59,149 nucleotides of DNA from CAZFER01 sp964517495 (GCA_964517495.1 CAZFER010000036.1:1-59149); one strand, 5' to 3'. Positions 7,523 through 16,003 are shown, counted from the first letter of the stretch. The notes: generated by a model from the sequence alone, not told the origin. Numbers and translations are program-made.

Positions 7523-8881
7523 TTATCCATTCAAAGTCCAACCTTCACGATAAGGTTTGGTAAGATGTTGGTTGGCACTGGCCAGGTTGGTCACCTCACC
7601 TTTTTTACCATCATATTGGAGTGCTTTATCGAAATTGAGTTGTTTGTCGGCTCGGAAGGCCACCAGACCAAGGCACATAGTTTCAATCATGTCAGCGCTA
7701 TATTTAAAGTTACAGGCTGTATCAGCCGGATTCCCGTTTTTGCAGGCCTCTATCCATTGGGTTTGGAAATGCCCTAAATCGGGTAGCGCTTCATTTGCAG
7801 AACGTGGATCAAAGTGTGACATGTTATCGATATTTTCATTGGGAATGAGGAGATGTTTCCTAAAGTCAGTAATAATAATACCCTTGTCACCTTTAAACAT
7901 GGCACCGTGGCTGATCTTGTTCAGGTCAATCCAATTGGAAGGTGATTTCGGCATGGCGCCCCCCTGATACCAGCTCACTTTAATTTCGTCACGCCAATTA
8001 TTGGCGGGGAATTGGAAATGACTGGTCAGTTCGACAGGCGTGACTTCAGGATTGAACTTTTCAGGTGTACTGGATATAACGCTTAAAGGTAGTTCAGCGT
8101 CAACAACGTTCCAGAGTATATCCATGGTATGGCTGCCCATATCACCCATCTGGCCGATTCCGAAATCCCAGAACATATTCCATTGCAAACATCCTGCTCC
8201 AGGACCTGCATCGAAATATTTTGAACTGTAGGGGTGATGAGGTGACGGTCCAAGCCAGAGATCCCAGTTTATGTGAGGAGGAATGGGACTTTCTTTCGCA
8301 TAGTAACCATCTTTTCGAATCTGGCGGTTACCCCATGCGCTGGCTTCTTGAAGTTTACCGATTGCACCATCACGGACACTTTCACGCAAGCGGTTGAAAT
8401 TGGGGTAGGCGTGACGCTGCATACCAACTTGGGTGGCCAGCTTATTCCTGCGGCCCATATAATTTTCACGTACAATGCGAGCTTCCTCTACGCTAATGGC
8501 CAAGGGTTTTTCCATATAGATATGGAGGTTCCGGTTTAGTGCCCAATTCGAAATAAAGGCATGGGTGAAGTCAGTGGTACAACACAAAATGGCGTCAAGG
8601 CCAGGGTGATCAAGGCACTTGCGCCAATCTTCATAAACTTTGGCTTTCGGGAATCGCTCAAGTGCATGCTCGATGCTTTTTTTGTTGACATCGCAAACGG
8701 CGGTGACATTTTCATGTTGGAGGGTGGAGTAGTGAGCTCTGGCGCGTCCGTAGGCGCCGATCAAGGCCACATTTAATTTGTTGTTTGCTCCAAAAGCGCT
8801 ACTGTTGAGAATCACCAAACCACTCCCAGCAGCCATCCCCTGACGGATAAAATTACGGCGATTAACGGTGTGAGAATTCAT
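7523..8881 (-). CDS. Tat-exported Gfo/Idh/MocA-family oxidoreductase
   Basis: This 452-residue protein begins with a twin-arginine signal (NRRNFIRQGMAAGSGLVILN), so export of a folded, probably NAD(P)-loaded enzyme is likely. The Rossmann domain follows (LNVALIGAYGRARAHY, TAVCDVNKK, YEDWRKCLDHPGLDAI). The catalytic-site motif is MEKPLAISVEEARIV, with the EKP lysine. The C-terminal domain has WDLWLGPSPHHPYSS and GDMGSHTMDILWNVV, typical of the secreted PVC/Bacteroidetes Gfo/Idh subfamily that acts on sugars or glycosides. The substrate is unknown. The next leftward element is a strong terminator, and the gene appears monocistronic. Confidence 0.9.
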   Translation of the reverse strand: MNSHTVNRRNFIRQGMAAGSGLVILNSSAFGANNKLNVALIGAYGRARAHYSTLQHENVTAVCDVNKKSIEHALERFPKAKVYEDWRKCLDHPGLDAILCCTTDFTHAFISNWALNRNLHIYMEKPLAISVEEARIVRENYMGRRNKLATQVGMQRHAYPNFNRLRESVRDGAIGKLQEASAWGNRQIRKDGYYAKESPIPPHINWDLWLGPSPHHPYSSKYFDAGPGAGCLQWNMFWDFGIGQMGDMGSHTMDILWNVVDAELPLSVISSTPEKFNPEVTPVELTSHFQFPANNWRDEIKVSWYQGGAMPKSPSNWIDLNKISHGAMFKGDKGIIITDFRKHLLIPNENIDNMSHFDPRSANEALPDLGHFQTQWIEACKNGNPADTACNFKYSADMIETMCLGLVAFRADKQLNFDKALQYDGKKGEVTNLASANQHLTKPYREGWTLNG

Positions 8882-8994
8882 ATTTCATCTCCTTCGTGGT
8901 ATGCTTGTACACTCTACTTTACAAGAATGTGGGGGATTTTCCAATGAGTAGAGAGTCATAATTTCAACCATGCTGTTGAATGACTCCTATTATG

Positions 8995-9369
8995 TCACGG
9001 GGATTTGAATTCACGGACAAATTCCGCTGTCAAATCAATATATGTGTAACCATGCTCAAATGTGGCTTCAATGTGGCTGAATTCGTACAATTCATTGAAT
9101 GTGGAAATATGCAGCCAGTCGGGATTGGAAGCCATCGCCGCTTCAAATGTCCCCCGGTAATAGGCACCAACGGGATCGTCAATCTCTTTGAATGAATTAA
9201 TTTTACCTGCAAGTTCCATAAGTCTCGCGGAATTATTCTCAAATGTGCTGAGTTGATTTTCCTCCTGATATAAAACAATAACACGGGCTTTTCGGCCAAA
9301 GACTTCTTGAAAAGTTTCAGGCAATTTGCCATCAGAATCAATAATTGTTTCCATCTCAATAGCTTTCAC
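8995..9369 (-). CDS. Antitoxin-like small protein with C-terminal extension
   Basis: Read from the GTG at 9369, the N-terminus is (M)KAIEMETIIDSDGKLPETF and ARVIVLYQEE. This is the AbrB/MazE-like swapped-hairpin pattern of VapB-type and DUF2281-like antitoxins, followed by MELAGKINSFKEIDDPVGAY, the usual toxin-binding tail. An ATG at 9387 is also in frame, but TTGGA lies just ahead of the GTG and the family start fits the GTG. Unusually, about 55 further residues follow (DWLHISTFNELYEFSHIEA, then YIDLTAEFV). No PIN-domain or RelE-like toxin gene is adjacent on either side. The protein may therefore be an orphan or a fused remnant. Confidence 0.55.
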   Translation of the reverse strand: MKAIEMETIIDSDGKLPETFQEVFGRKARVIVLYQEENQLSTFENNSARLMELAGKINSFKEIDDPVGAYYRGTFEAAMASNPDWLHISTFNELYEFSHIEATFEHGYTYIDLTAEFVREFKSP

Positions 9370-9587
9370 ATTATTTTCCAATTCCATGAATTGAATCTTA
9401 TCATATATATTTTAATGCCTCTTGAAATATATTCATAGTTAATTCATGCCTATTTCTAATATTTTCCACCAATTGGTTCAATAACAGGAATTGCGGAACA
9501 TACTTGACTTGGACTATTATTATGGAAAGATTGAGAAAATCAAAATAAGATTTCAACAAAGAGAGAAAAACATAAGGAGATTTTATA

Positions 9588-10616
9588 ATGCGCTTTCGCA
9601 TATTGCTATCAATATTTTTTATCGTTTCATTTTGCGTTCTTTATTCCACTGCCCATGCTACCCAGTACAAGGTATCCATTGAGGATGATCAAATTTTATT
9701 AAATGGGAAAGAAATAAAAATCATTGGTTTGCGCTGTTCCAATGGATTGATCACAGATCAAGACACATCGGAATTAATCAAGAATTTAAAGGTTTTTAAA
9801 ACCTATGGCGTGAATACCGTCAGCGTGTTTTTTATGGGTTCACGATTTGGGGATATCAAAGGTTATAATCCGGATTGTTCACTCAATCCGAAATACACCA
9901 AACGGATGGCTCGCATTATCGAAGCGGCGGATCAAGAAGGTATGATCGTTCTGGTGGGGTGCCTGTACTGGAGCACATCCAAAGCGAAAGAAGATTTGCA
10001 GGATTGGAATCAAAAGGACGCCAACCAGGCGGTGGCCAATACCGTGCGCTGGTTGAGCGAACACGATTACCGTAATGTCATTGTCGATCCGGATAACGAA
10101 GGCATGGCCTCGCGGCAAAAAGATTGGGATACGGGCAAAATGATTGAAGCGGGTCATGCGGTTGATTCATCCATAATGATCGGCTACAACAACAAACCAG
10201 AACCGCCTGAGAGCGCGGATGTATTACTGCATTTCTCGCCCAAAGATGGCAAGCGACCTTTTGTCGAAAGTGAAGGGACTCCAACAAATGCTCCGCAAGG
10301 TTATTGGGGAAAATATAGTAAAGAAGATGGTTATTACAACTACATCCGCATTGGCCGCTATACTGAAGCGATGAAAGAAAACCAGATCAAAATATCAAAA
10401 AAGAACATCGAAGAACAGAACGGTTATCTATTTGCCTCCACCTGGTTGCAGTGTGGACAAAAAGAAGGGATCGGCGGCCCCTTTATGAATCCTGGTGGTT
10501 TAGCCAAGAATAATAACATTAATGAACATGTCAAAACCATTCAGGACGATGCTGGAATCAGATGGTGGTTAAATTGGGTTAGAGAAACCTATGGGCCGTG
10601 GGAACCACCCAAGTAG
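9588..10616 (+). CDS. Secreted glycoside hydrolase-like protein (clan GH-A, GH5/DUF4038-like)
   Basis: This 342-residue protein has a signal peptide (residues 1-24, cleavage after AHA) and a good AAGGAG ribosome site. The mature chain starts with a short strand pair (YKVSIEDDQILLNGKEIKIIGLRC), then a TIM-barrel-like series. The series includes LKVFKTYGVNTVSVFFMG, the YTKRMARIIEAADQEGMIVLVG helix-strand, and VIVDPDNEG with the candidate acid/base Glu171 of the clan-typical NE pair. A later strand, RPFVESEG, supplies candidate nucleophile Glu227 or Glu229. The layout matches cellulase-like GH-A proteins, but the exact family and substrate are uncertain. It is convergent with the pilin gene on its right. 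Confidence 0.7.
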   Translation: MRFRILLSIFFIVSFCVLYSTAHATQYKVSIEDDQILLNGKEIKIIGLRCSNGLITDQDTSELIKNLKVFKTYGVNTVSVFFMGSRFGDIKGYNPDCSLNPKYTKRMARIIEAADQEGMIVLVGCLYWSTSKAKEDLQDWNQKDANQAVANTVRWLSEHDYRNVIVDPDNEGMASRQKDWDTGKMIEAGHAVDSSIMIGYNNKPEPPESADVLLHFSPKDGKRPFVESEGTPTNAPQGYWGKYSKEDGYYNYIRIGRYTEAMKENQIKISKKNIEEQNGYLFASTWLQCGQKEGIGGPFMNPGGLAKNNNINEHVKTIQDDAGIRWWLNWVRETYGPWEPPK

Positions 10617-10686
10617 GATTTCTTAAAGTTTCTTGATAATTGACATTTTTTCTTGATTTGCTTTAATCACTCGCACTGACCAATAC

Positions 10687-11241
10687 TCACTGGCGTTCGG
10701 TATAGGGATACCCAGGCTTAAATTCACCTTCCACCCCTACAAGCATATTTCCTGTGCTTATTAAACCGTTTGAAGGATCATACGTTTCACCATCAAACAT
10801 GTTGTCAGGCCCATAACTTATAACAAAATAAGCATATTGGCGGTTGCTGCGTACAGGTGAATTGGAATTGGCATTATAAGCAAAAAAGGCAGGTTCCGCG
10901 TGATATTGTCCTTGAGTGCAACATTGCCAGGGCCAACTCACATGTTCTCCATGAGGGCCGTTTGGATCAGCAAAAATATCCAGCAGGGAAGCCGAGTAAT
11001 ATGCAACTGGGGTTGTGATATACTTATGCTGGGCTGGATCTCCATCAATGTGTGGTGCATAGGCGTTGTTATCCATACGGTACATAACATAGCTTTGAGC
11101 AAGGCCGTTCATTTCCGATGAGACTCTGGATACTTTTGCTCGAATCATCGCATTCAAAAAGTTTGGCACTGCAATCGCCGCCAAAATACCAATTATGGCT
11201 ACGACGATCAGCAATTCTATTAGTGTGAATCCTTTTTTCAT
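10687..11241 (-). CDS. Type II secretion/type IV pilin-like protein (GspG-like pseudopilin)
   Basis: This protein of about 184 residues starts at the ATG at 11241 (GGAG seven bases ahead). The upstream in-frame ATG at 11253 would add four residues. The prepilin signal KKG|FTLIELLIVVAIIGILAA has Gly before the cleavage site and Glu at +5, followed by the long N-terminal helix (AVPNFLNAMIRAKVSRVSSEM). The globular part ends with SYGPDNM...YDPSNGLISTGNM. This C-terminal pattern is frequent in pilin-like proteins of uncultured PVC-like and neighbouring phyla. It would be cleaved and N-methylated by a PilD-like peptidase, which is not in this window. It is divergent from the pilin-like gene at 11507. 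Confidence 0.9.
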   Translation of the reverse strand: MKKGFTLIELLIVVAIIGILAAIAVPNFLNAMIRAKVSRVSSEMNGLAQSYVMYRMDNNAYAPHIDGDPAQHKYITTPVAYYSASLLDIFADPNGPHGEHVSWPWQCCTQGQYHAEPAFFAYNANSNSPVRSNRQYAYFVISYGPDNMFDGETYDPSNGLISTGNMLVGVEGEFKPGYPYTERQ

Positions 11242-11506
11242 GATGAACTCCATTCTTTCCCCAAAAGTTAATTGAAATAGACTCTATTATGGGCAATCCA
11301 ATACATTTCAACAGAATTTGGAAAAACGTTCACTTTCTCTAATTTAATCCAGGATAATTCCATATTTACATATTTGCGAATAGCGTAAAATTTATTTTTC
11401 ATTATAATATACAATCCGTCAAGCGATTTTCCATGCGAATTAATCATATTTGATTATCACATCCACTTAAATGGGTTACTGTCACTTATGGAAGAGAATA
11501 GAAACC

Positions 11507-12097
11507 ATGAAAACAGGAGAAGCCTTTACGCTGATCGAACTGCTTATTGTTGTGGCGATTATCGGCATTCTTGCGGCGATCGCTGTTCCTAACTTCATGA
11601 ATGCGCAAATACGATCAAAAATCGCCCGTGTGCAAGCGGATTTAAAAACATTGGATGCCGCAATACAAGCCTATTACATCGATCATAATGATGTTCCAGC
11701 GGATTATAATACTGGTCCATGGTCTTCTTATATGATCGCCCATATCCCAGTTTTGACCACACCTGTTCCTTACGTCACGAGTTACCCACGAGACCCTTTT
11801 AATAAAGGGGCCGATACGTCTGGAGCATCCTGGGTGCCTGATCCTGAGGATTTTCTGTCATCCGAATATCAAACTAAACAAGGAGGAGCTGGCACCTTTT
11901 GGACACCGTTTGCAGGACCAGGCACACTGAATGGCAAACACGATTTTCGCAATCGGCTCGCCATGGTGTTTTCAATTGGTCCATCCATGACTCGCTATTA
12001 TCCTGGAGAGGGCTACAACCGGGGATGTTGGCATGAAGATTTTGACGCCTCCAATGGATTAAGGTCGTTTGGATCCATACGTCGATTTATGCCTTAA
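11507..12097 (+). CDS. Type II secretion/type IV pilin-like protein
   Basis: The start chosen is the ATG at 11507, giving MKTGEAFTLIELLIVVAIIG. The open frame begins at 11471, but the extra 12 residues would sit before the short prepilin leader. Cleavage is expected before Phe, after GEA rather than the canonical Gly; the A-FTLIE variant is unusual but seen in this group. The helix AVPNFMNAQIRSKIARVQADL continues to LKTLDAAIQAYYIDHN, the GspG-like pattern. The C-terminus contains FSIGPS and FDASNGLRSFGSI, matching the SYGPD...YDPSNGLISTGN motif of the neighbouring pilin. The two genes are therefore related paralogues in divergent orientation, with a shared 265-base upstream region that includes a TATAAT at 11403. 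Confidence 0.9.
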   Translation: MKTGEAFTLIELLIVVAIIGILAAIAVPNFMNAQIRSKIARVQADLKTLDAAIQAYYIDHNDVPADYNTGPWSSYMIAHIPVLTTPVPYVTSYPRDPFNKGADTSGASWVPDPEDFLSSEYQTKQGGAGTFWTPFAGPGTLNGKHDFRNRLAMVFSIGPSMTRYYPGEGYNRGCWHEDFDASNGLRSFGSIRRFMP

Positions 12098-12361
12098 AGA
12101 ATTCCATTTCCGACTGAAACGAGATAAAACACTCACCAACTTGAAACCACTTGAAACAACTTTATTTAAATTTCTACTTGCCAAGTGATTACAGTCGGTA
12201 TATATTGTAGCTAAGGAAGGAACGTGGGACTTTTTGCTGGCAGGGAAGTCGATATTCTGAGCGTTTGTTATATCGGATCGTTTCGGCGTAAATGATTCAA
12301 TATTATGCCGTATTGATGCCATATACTTGAAACGGCTCTCGAAACAAGAGTTAATTTTCAT

Positions 12362-12697
12362 ATGAATCTCGCCGACTTTCAAAATCCGTTAGCGAATATG
12401 CCGTTGTTGCAACAAATGCAACAAAGTCAAAATACCCAGGCTCAATTCGCTCCCTCGGTTTTTAACAAAACCTTTGATGACGAGGTCACAGAAGAATTAA
12501 CTACTGTCAAAGAAACCGAGGAACAGGAAGAAAAAAATAGCATCAAGGAAGAGGATAATCCCCGCGGTGATATTAGCCGCCGCCAGGTGCGACGGCGTGC
12601 GTCTCAAAATGAGGAAGAGTCCGAAGAGGACAAAGAGGGACCTCCACAGCGCCTGAGCGACGGGATTCATGGTAATTTTTTGGATATTCAAGCCTGA
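12362..12697 (+). CDS. Small acidic hypothetical protein
   Basis: This 111-residue hydrophilic protein has no membrane segment. The first 40 residues are glutamine-rich (NMPLLQQMQQSQNTQAQF). The middle is strongly acidic (residues about 42-68), and a basic patch DISRRQVRRRASQ is followed by another acidic run. It is probably largely disordered, and no domain is recognised. It lies 63 bases before the coiled-coil gene at 12761 on the same strand, so co-transcription is likely. Its composition resembles small accessory proteins found in flagellar/chemotaxis operons, but this is only a resemblance. The 260 bases upstream hold direct repeats of ACTTGAAAC (near 12143 and 12326) and no gene. Confidence 0.55.
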   Translation: MNLADFQNPLANMPLLQQMQQSQNTQAQFAPSVFNKTFDDEVTEELTTVKETEEQEEKNSIKEEDNPRGDISRRQVRRRASQNEEESEEDKEGPPQRLSDGIHGNFLDIQA

Positions 12698-12760
12698 GAC
12701 AATCAGGCTCATTTGATGGATGTTGGATAGTGCAATTTTATCAGGTTGAGGGTTCAATGA

Positions 12761-13237
12761 ATGTCAACAATGATTGATATTCTTCTCATAGTCGCAGTAT
12801 GCGGCCTGTCTTTATGGCTAATCAATCTCAAATCCAAGGTTCGTGATCTGGAACGGGAAAACGCCTCAAAACCGCCAGACCTTCCCAGTTTATCCGTCAA
12901 TGATCTGCGCAATTTTCAAACCGCCATGGCCCAGCTGGTCGAGGATGTTGAATCCTATACTGAATCCCAACTGAAAAAGATGAAAACCCAGACGAAGCAG
13001 TTAAACAATCTCTGCCAATCACTCCAAGAAAAAGTAAAAGAACTGGAAGATCCTCCTCTTTACAATCCATCCACCACGACGCGAGTTGTCCCACTATCCA
13101 CTAAACAAGGGATCGCCAATCACAACGAAAAAGACCGTATTCTTGAATTATTCAAAAAAGGCTGGACACTTGACCAAATCGCCGAAGAACTTCGCATCAC
13201 TCGTGGTGAAGTCCAGCTGGTGGTTAACCTTTTTTAG
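12761..13237 (+). CDS. Membrane-anchored coiled-coil protein with C-terminal helix-turn-helix (DUF6115-like)
   Basis: This 158-residue protein has one N-terminal TM helix (about residues 5-23) and a coiled coil (about 25-105, with LKKMKTQTKQLNNLCQSLQEKVKELE). A Pro/Thr-rich linker leads to a short C-terminal helix-turn-helix, DRILELFKKGWTLDQIAEELRITRGEVQLVVNLF. The same architecture of TM, coiled coil and terminal HTH is found in DUF6115/SwrB-like proteins encoded near flagellar operons of Bacillota; similarity here is architectural. Together with the FliA/WhiG sigma gene 5 kb upstream, it hints at a motility-type context. No flagellar structural gene is present. Confidence 0.6.
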   Translation: MSTMIDILLIVAVCGLSLWLINLKSKVRDLERENASKPPDLPSLSVNDLRNFQTAMAQLVEDVESYTESQLKKMKTQTKQLNNLCQSLQEKVKELEDPPLYNPSTTTRVVPLSTKQGIANHNEKDRILELFKKGWTLDQIAEELRITRGEVQLVVNLF

Positions 13238-13263
13238 ACACCCAAGATATACTTGATTTTGAT

Positions 13264-13281
13264 AAGGGGTTGCAACCCCTT
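13264..13281. repeat. 18-bp perfect palindrome
   Basis: AAGGGGTTGCAACCCCTT lies 26 bases after the stop of the coiled-coil gene. It could form a hairpin with a 6-bp GC-rich stem around TTGCAA, but no U-run follows on either strand. It may be a weak terminator or a protein-binding site. Confidence 0.6.
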
Positions 13282-13463
13282 GGTCAGAATAAGAGCGGAA
13301 CATCTTTGTCCTCACGTCATGCTCATTCAAATCGAACGGGGTTTGCATCTCACTTAGCACTTCTTATCTGATATGATTAATGCCATTATATAAGAATATT
13401 TGAATTATTCCGCTTCAAGGCTCGACAACCAATATTTGGTGAACTAAAAAATTTCATCATTGC

Positions 13464-13486
13464 AACCGGTCTCTTCACAACCGGTT
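13464..13486. promoter_or_regulatory. Inverted repeat upstream of mqnE
   Basis: AACCGGT (13464-13470) and ACCGGTT (13480-13486) form a 7-bp inverted repeat with a 9-base spacer, about 44 bases before the mqnE start. It could be an operator or a leader hairpin. No regulator is known for it here. The rest of the 290-base gap 13238-13529 holds only the palindrome listed separately. Confidence 0.4.
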
Positions 13487-13529
13487 TATAAGCCATATAT
13501 ATAAACCGAGACTCCTAAACGGATTTTTT

Positions 13530-14627
13530 ATGATGGATATACAGTCTATTGAAAATAAAGTAAAAGCAGGTGAACGAATCAACGAAGAGGAAGCCCTCTT
13601 TCTCTTTCATACACCCAACATCCATGCTTTGGGCCGTATGACAGAAGCCCTCCGGCAGCGCTGGAATGGAAACAATGCCTACTACATCGTGAATCGCCAT
13701 ATCAATTACAGCAATGTGTGTATCGATTCATGCAAATTCTGCGCATTTGCGAGAAAATCAGGTGAGCAAGGTTCATTTTCCTATTCCATTGATGAAATGC
13801 TGGAACGTGCCGAGCAAGGTGTATCTGAAGGAGCCACTGAGTTTCATATTGTGGGTGGTCTGCATCCTGATTTACCCTATGATTATTATCTTAACCTTCT
13901 TTCAAGCTTAAAATCTCGCTTTCCGGCGATCCATCTTAAGTGTTTTACCGCAGTTGAAATCTCACATCTGGCTCGATTGTCCAATCAATCGATCGAACAA
14001 GTTCTGCTAAATTTAATCGAAGCCGGTTTGGGATCACTACCAGGTGGAGGGGCGGAAATGTTTTCCGAGCGGGTGCGAGGGCAAATGTGTCCGGATAAAT
14101 TATATGTGGACGAATGGAAAGATGTACACCGCATCGCCCACCGCCTTGGTCTACGCAGCAACGCCACTATGCTCTATGGCCATATCGAAAAACCGGAAGA
14201 GATCATTGATCACCTCGGCCATCTACGCACTTTGCAAGATGAAACAGGCGGCTTTTTAACCTTCATACCGCTTCATTTTCAATCCCGCAACACTCGCCTT
14301 GATGGGGTAATGTGTACCGGTTTGAAGGATCTGAGAGTACATGCAATATCACGAATTTTTTTGGATAACTTTCCCCATATAAAAGCATACTGGACCATGA
14401 TTGGTGTTAAATGCGCGCAGGTTATGTTATATTATGGGGCGGATGACTTTGACGGTACCGTTATGGATGAGAAAATCGTCCATATGGCCGGTTCAAAATC
14501 CCCTAAGGTTTTAACTGTTACAACAATCAAACGGCTAATCGAAGAAGCTGGTCGTGAACCGGTTGAGCGGGATACCTTGTTTAATCCGATTCAACGTGCT
14601 ACGCCCTTACCGGTGGAAGTGGCATAA
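13530..14627 (+). CDS. mqnE: Aminodeoxyfutalosine synthase MqnE
   Basis: This 365-residue radical-SAM enzyme joins SAM and 3-[(1-carboxyvinyl)oxy]benzoate to make aminofutalosine, the second step of the futalosine menaquinone pathway. The radical-SAM cluster is C64-x3-C68-x2-C71 (VCIDSCKFCAF). The preceding YYIVNRHINYSNVC and the later EFHIVGGLHPDLPYDYY, SLPGGGAEMFSERVR and GFLTFIPLHFQS blocks are MqnE/MqnC family signatures; the HPDLPY form fits MqnE. No other mqn gene is nearby. The resulting menaquinone would be the natural electron donor to alternative complex III encoded at 36-44 kb. The gene is followed after 49 bases by the HAD gene. Confidence 0.92.
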   Translation: MMDIQSIENKVKAGERINEEEALFLFHTPNIHALGRMTEALRQRWNGNNAYYIVNRHINYSNVCIDSCKFCAFARKSGEQGSFSYSIDEMLERAEQGVSEGATEFHIVGGLHPDLPYDYYLNLLSSLKSRFPAIHLKCFTAVEISHLARLSNQSIEQVLLNLIEAGLGSLPGGGAEMFSERVRGQMCPDKLYVDEWKDVHRIAHRLGLRSNATMLYGHIEKPEEIIDHLGHLRTLQDETGGFLTFIPLHFQSRNTRLDGVMCTGLKDLRVHAISRIFLDNFPHIKAYWTMIGVKCAQVMLYYGADDFDGTVMDEKIVHMAGSKSPKVLTVTTIKRLIEEAGREPVERDTLFNPIQRATPLPVEVA

Positions 14628-14676
14628 TGAACATGAATAGCATATAATGTAATATTTTTAGATAGAATAAACATCA

Positions 14677-15975
14677 ATGGTTGAACTACCCACTCATTTA
14701 AAAAACATTGAACTCATCATTCTCGATATGGATGGTGTACTTACCAGTGAAGAAGCCTATTGGGACGCAGCCGGTTTAGTCACGCGTGATATATTGGAAA
14801 GTTCCGCCTATCTCGGTTTAAGTCCTCCTGAATATACTCCTATTCTCGATGTTTTTTATCGCCGTTTGGCTAATGGAACACGCACGGATTGGCGTAAATA
14901 TCTTTCCATCCAAACGATTGTTAATTGCAAATCAAGAGGGATTAACAGCAATTGGGATCTCGCTTTTTTAAATTTAGGGCTTTACTTAGTACAAATTTTT
15001 GCACCGGTCATTCATGAACTGACTGAAACTGGAACATCAGATGATTCCAATTCAATTGATTTATCTGAATTGCAGGAAATACTATCGCCCATATGGGACC
15101 GTTTGCAAAGCAGTATAGACTCATCCAACTGGACGGACTTTCTTAGAAAAAGTGATTTCCACCTATGGGGCGAGTACTTTCGAAATCAAAAACGCTCCGT
15201 GGTTCCCATAAAAAATATTGGATTAAGAATCATGGATGATTTTCATCCAGATATTAAGGGATTAGCCCTTTTGGATGAATTGAATGCCTTAATGGTGGAT
15301 ACAGCATCTAAAACCCGTTACCCCCTATTTGGGCGAAACACCCGATTCTGGCATGACTGCCAGGATTTATTTCAGGAATGGTACTTGGGAGAGGAACTTT
15401 ACCAAAAAACCTATAATCGCCCTATCATTTACAGACCGAAACCTGGTTTAATCCATAAGGAAGAACCGCTGCATGGACGTCAAAAAACCCACGCGCTTTT
15501 AACCAAACTGCGTGATGCCGGTTTTCAAATTGGTGTAGCAACCGGCCGGCCTCGCATGGAAATTCTAACTCCTTTGCAGGAATGGGATATGCTGGACTAT
15601 TTTGACTCCGCACGGATTATAACCCATGATGAAGTGGTAAAAGCAGAGACAGAATGCCGATCCCAAGGAATTCATCACCATTTGGGGAAACCCCATCCCT
15701 ATGCTTTTTTACAGGCCATCTTTCCAGACCAACCCAAGCTGCAATTAGCCCAACACACCGACCAATCGATTCCAGAAGCCCACAAAATACTCATTGTAGG
15801 TGATGCATTGGCCGATATATGGGCGGCTCATAAAATTCACTGCCCTTGCGCGGCCCTGTTATCAGGGGCGATTAGCCCTGCCTCACGCCGGCGCTTGGAA
15901 GATGCTCATCCAACCGTCATATGTAACGATCTTCCCGAATTGGTTGAGGCACTTGTTACATTGAAAAGCAACTGA
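14677..15975 (+). CDS. HAD-superfamily hydrolase with large cap insertion
   Basis: All four HAD motifs are visible in this 432-residue protein. Motif I is LIILDMDGVLTSEE (nucleophile Asp and Asp+2). Motif II is GVATGRPRMEI (Thr), and motif III is LGKPHPYAF (Lys). Motif IV is ILIVGDALADIWAAH (GDxxxD). Between motifs I and II lies an unusually long segment of about 260 residues, far larger than a standard C1 cap, with several aromatic-rich helices (WDRLQSSIDSSNWTDFL, FWHDCQDLFQEWYLGEELY). The phosphoryl substrate is unknown. It probably shares a transcript with mqnE, but no menaquinone step requires it; a role in that pathway would be speculation. Confidence 0.85.
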   Translation: MVELPTHLKNIELIILDMDGVLTSEEAYWDAAGLVTRDILESSAYLGLSPPEYTPILDVFYRRLANGTRTDWRKYLSIQTIVNCKSRGINSNWDLAFLNLGLYLVQIFAPVIHELTETGTSDDSNSIDLSELQEILSPIWDRLQSSIDSSNWTDFLRKSDFHLWGEYFRNQKRSVVPIKNIGLRIMDDFHPDIKGLALLDELNALMVDTASKTRYPLFGRNTRFWHDCQDLFQEWYLGEELYQKTYNRPIIYRPKPGLIHKEEPLHGRQKTHALLTKLRDAGFQIGVATGRPRMEILTPLQEWDMLDYFDSARIITHDEVVKAETECRSQGIHHHLGKPHPYAFLQAIFPDQPKLQLAQHTDQSIPEAHKILIVGDALADIWAAHKIHCPCAALLSGAISPASRRRLEDAHPTVICNDLPELVEALVTLKSN

Positions 15976-16003
15976 TACTGGTATCGTTTAATCGGGCAAG
16001 ACT

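Noticed and set aside
13264..13281. Rho-independent terminator
   Set aside because: No U-tract on either side of the palindrome; it is kept as a repeat.
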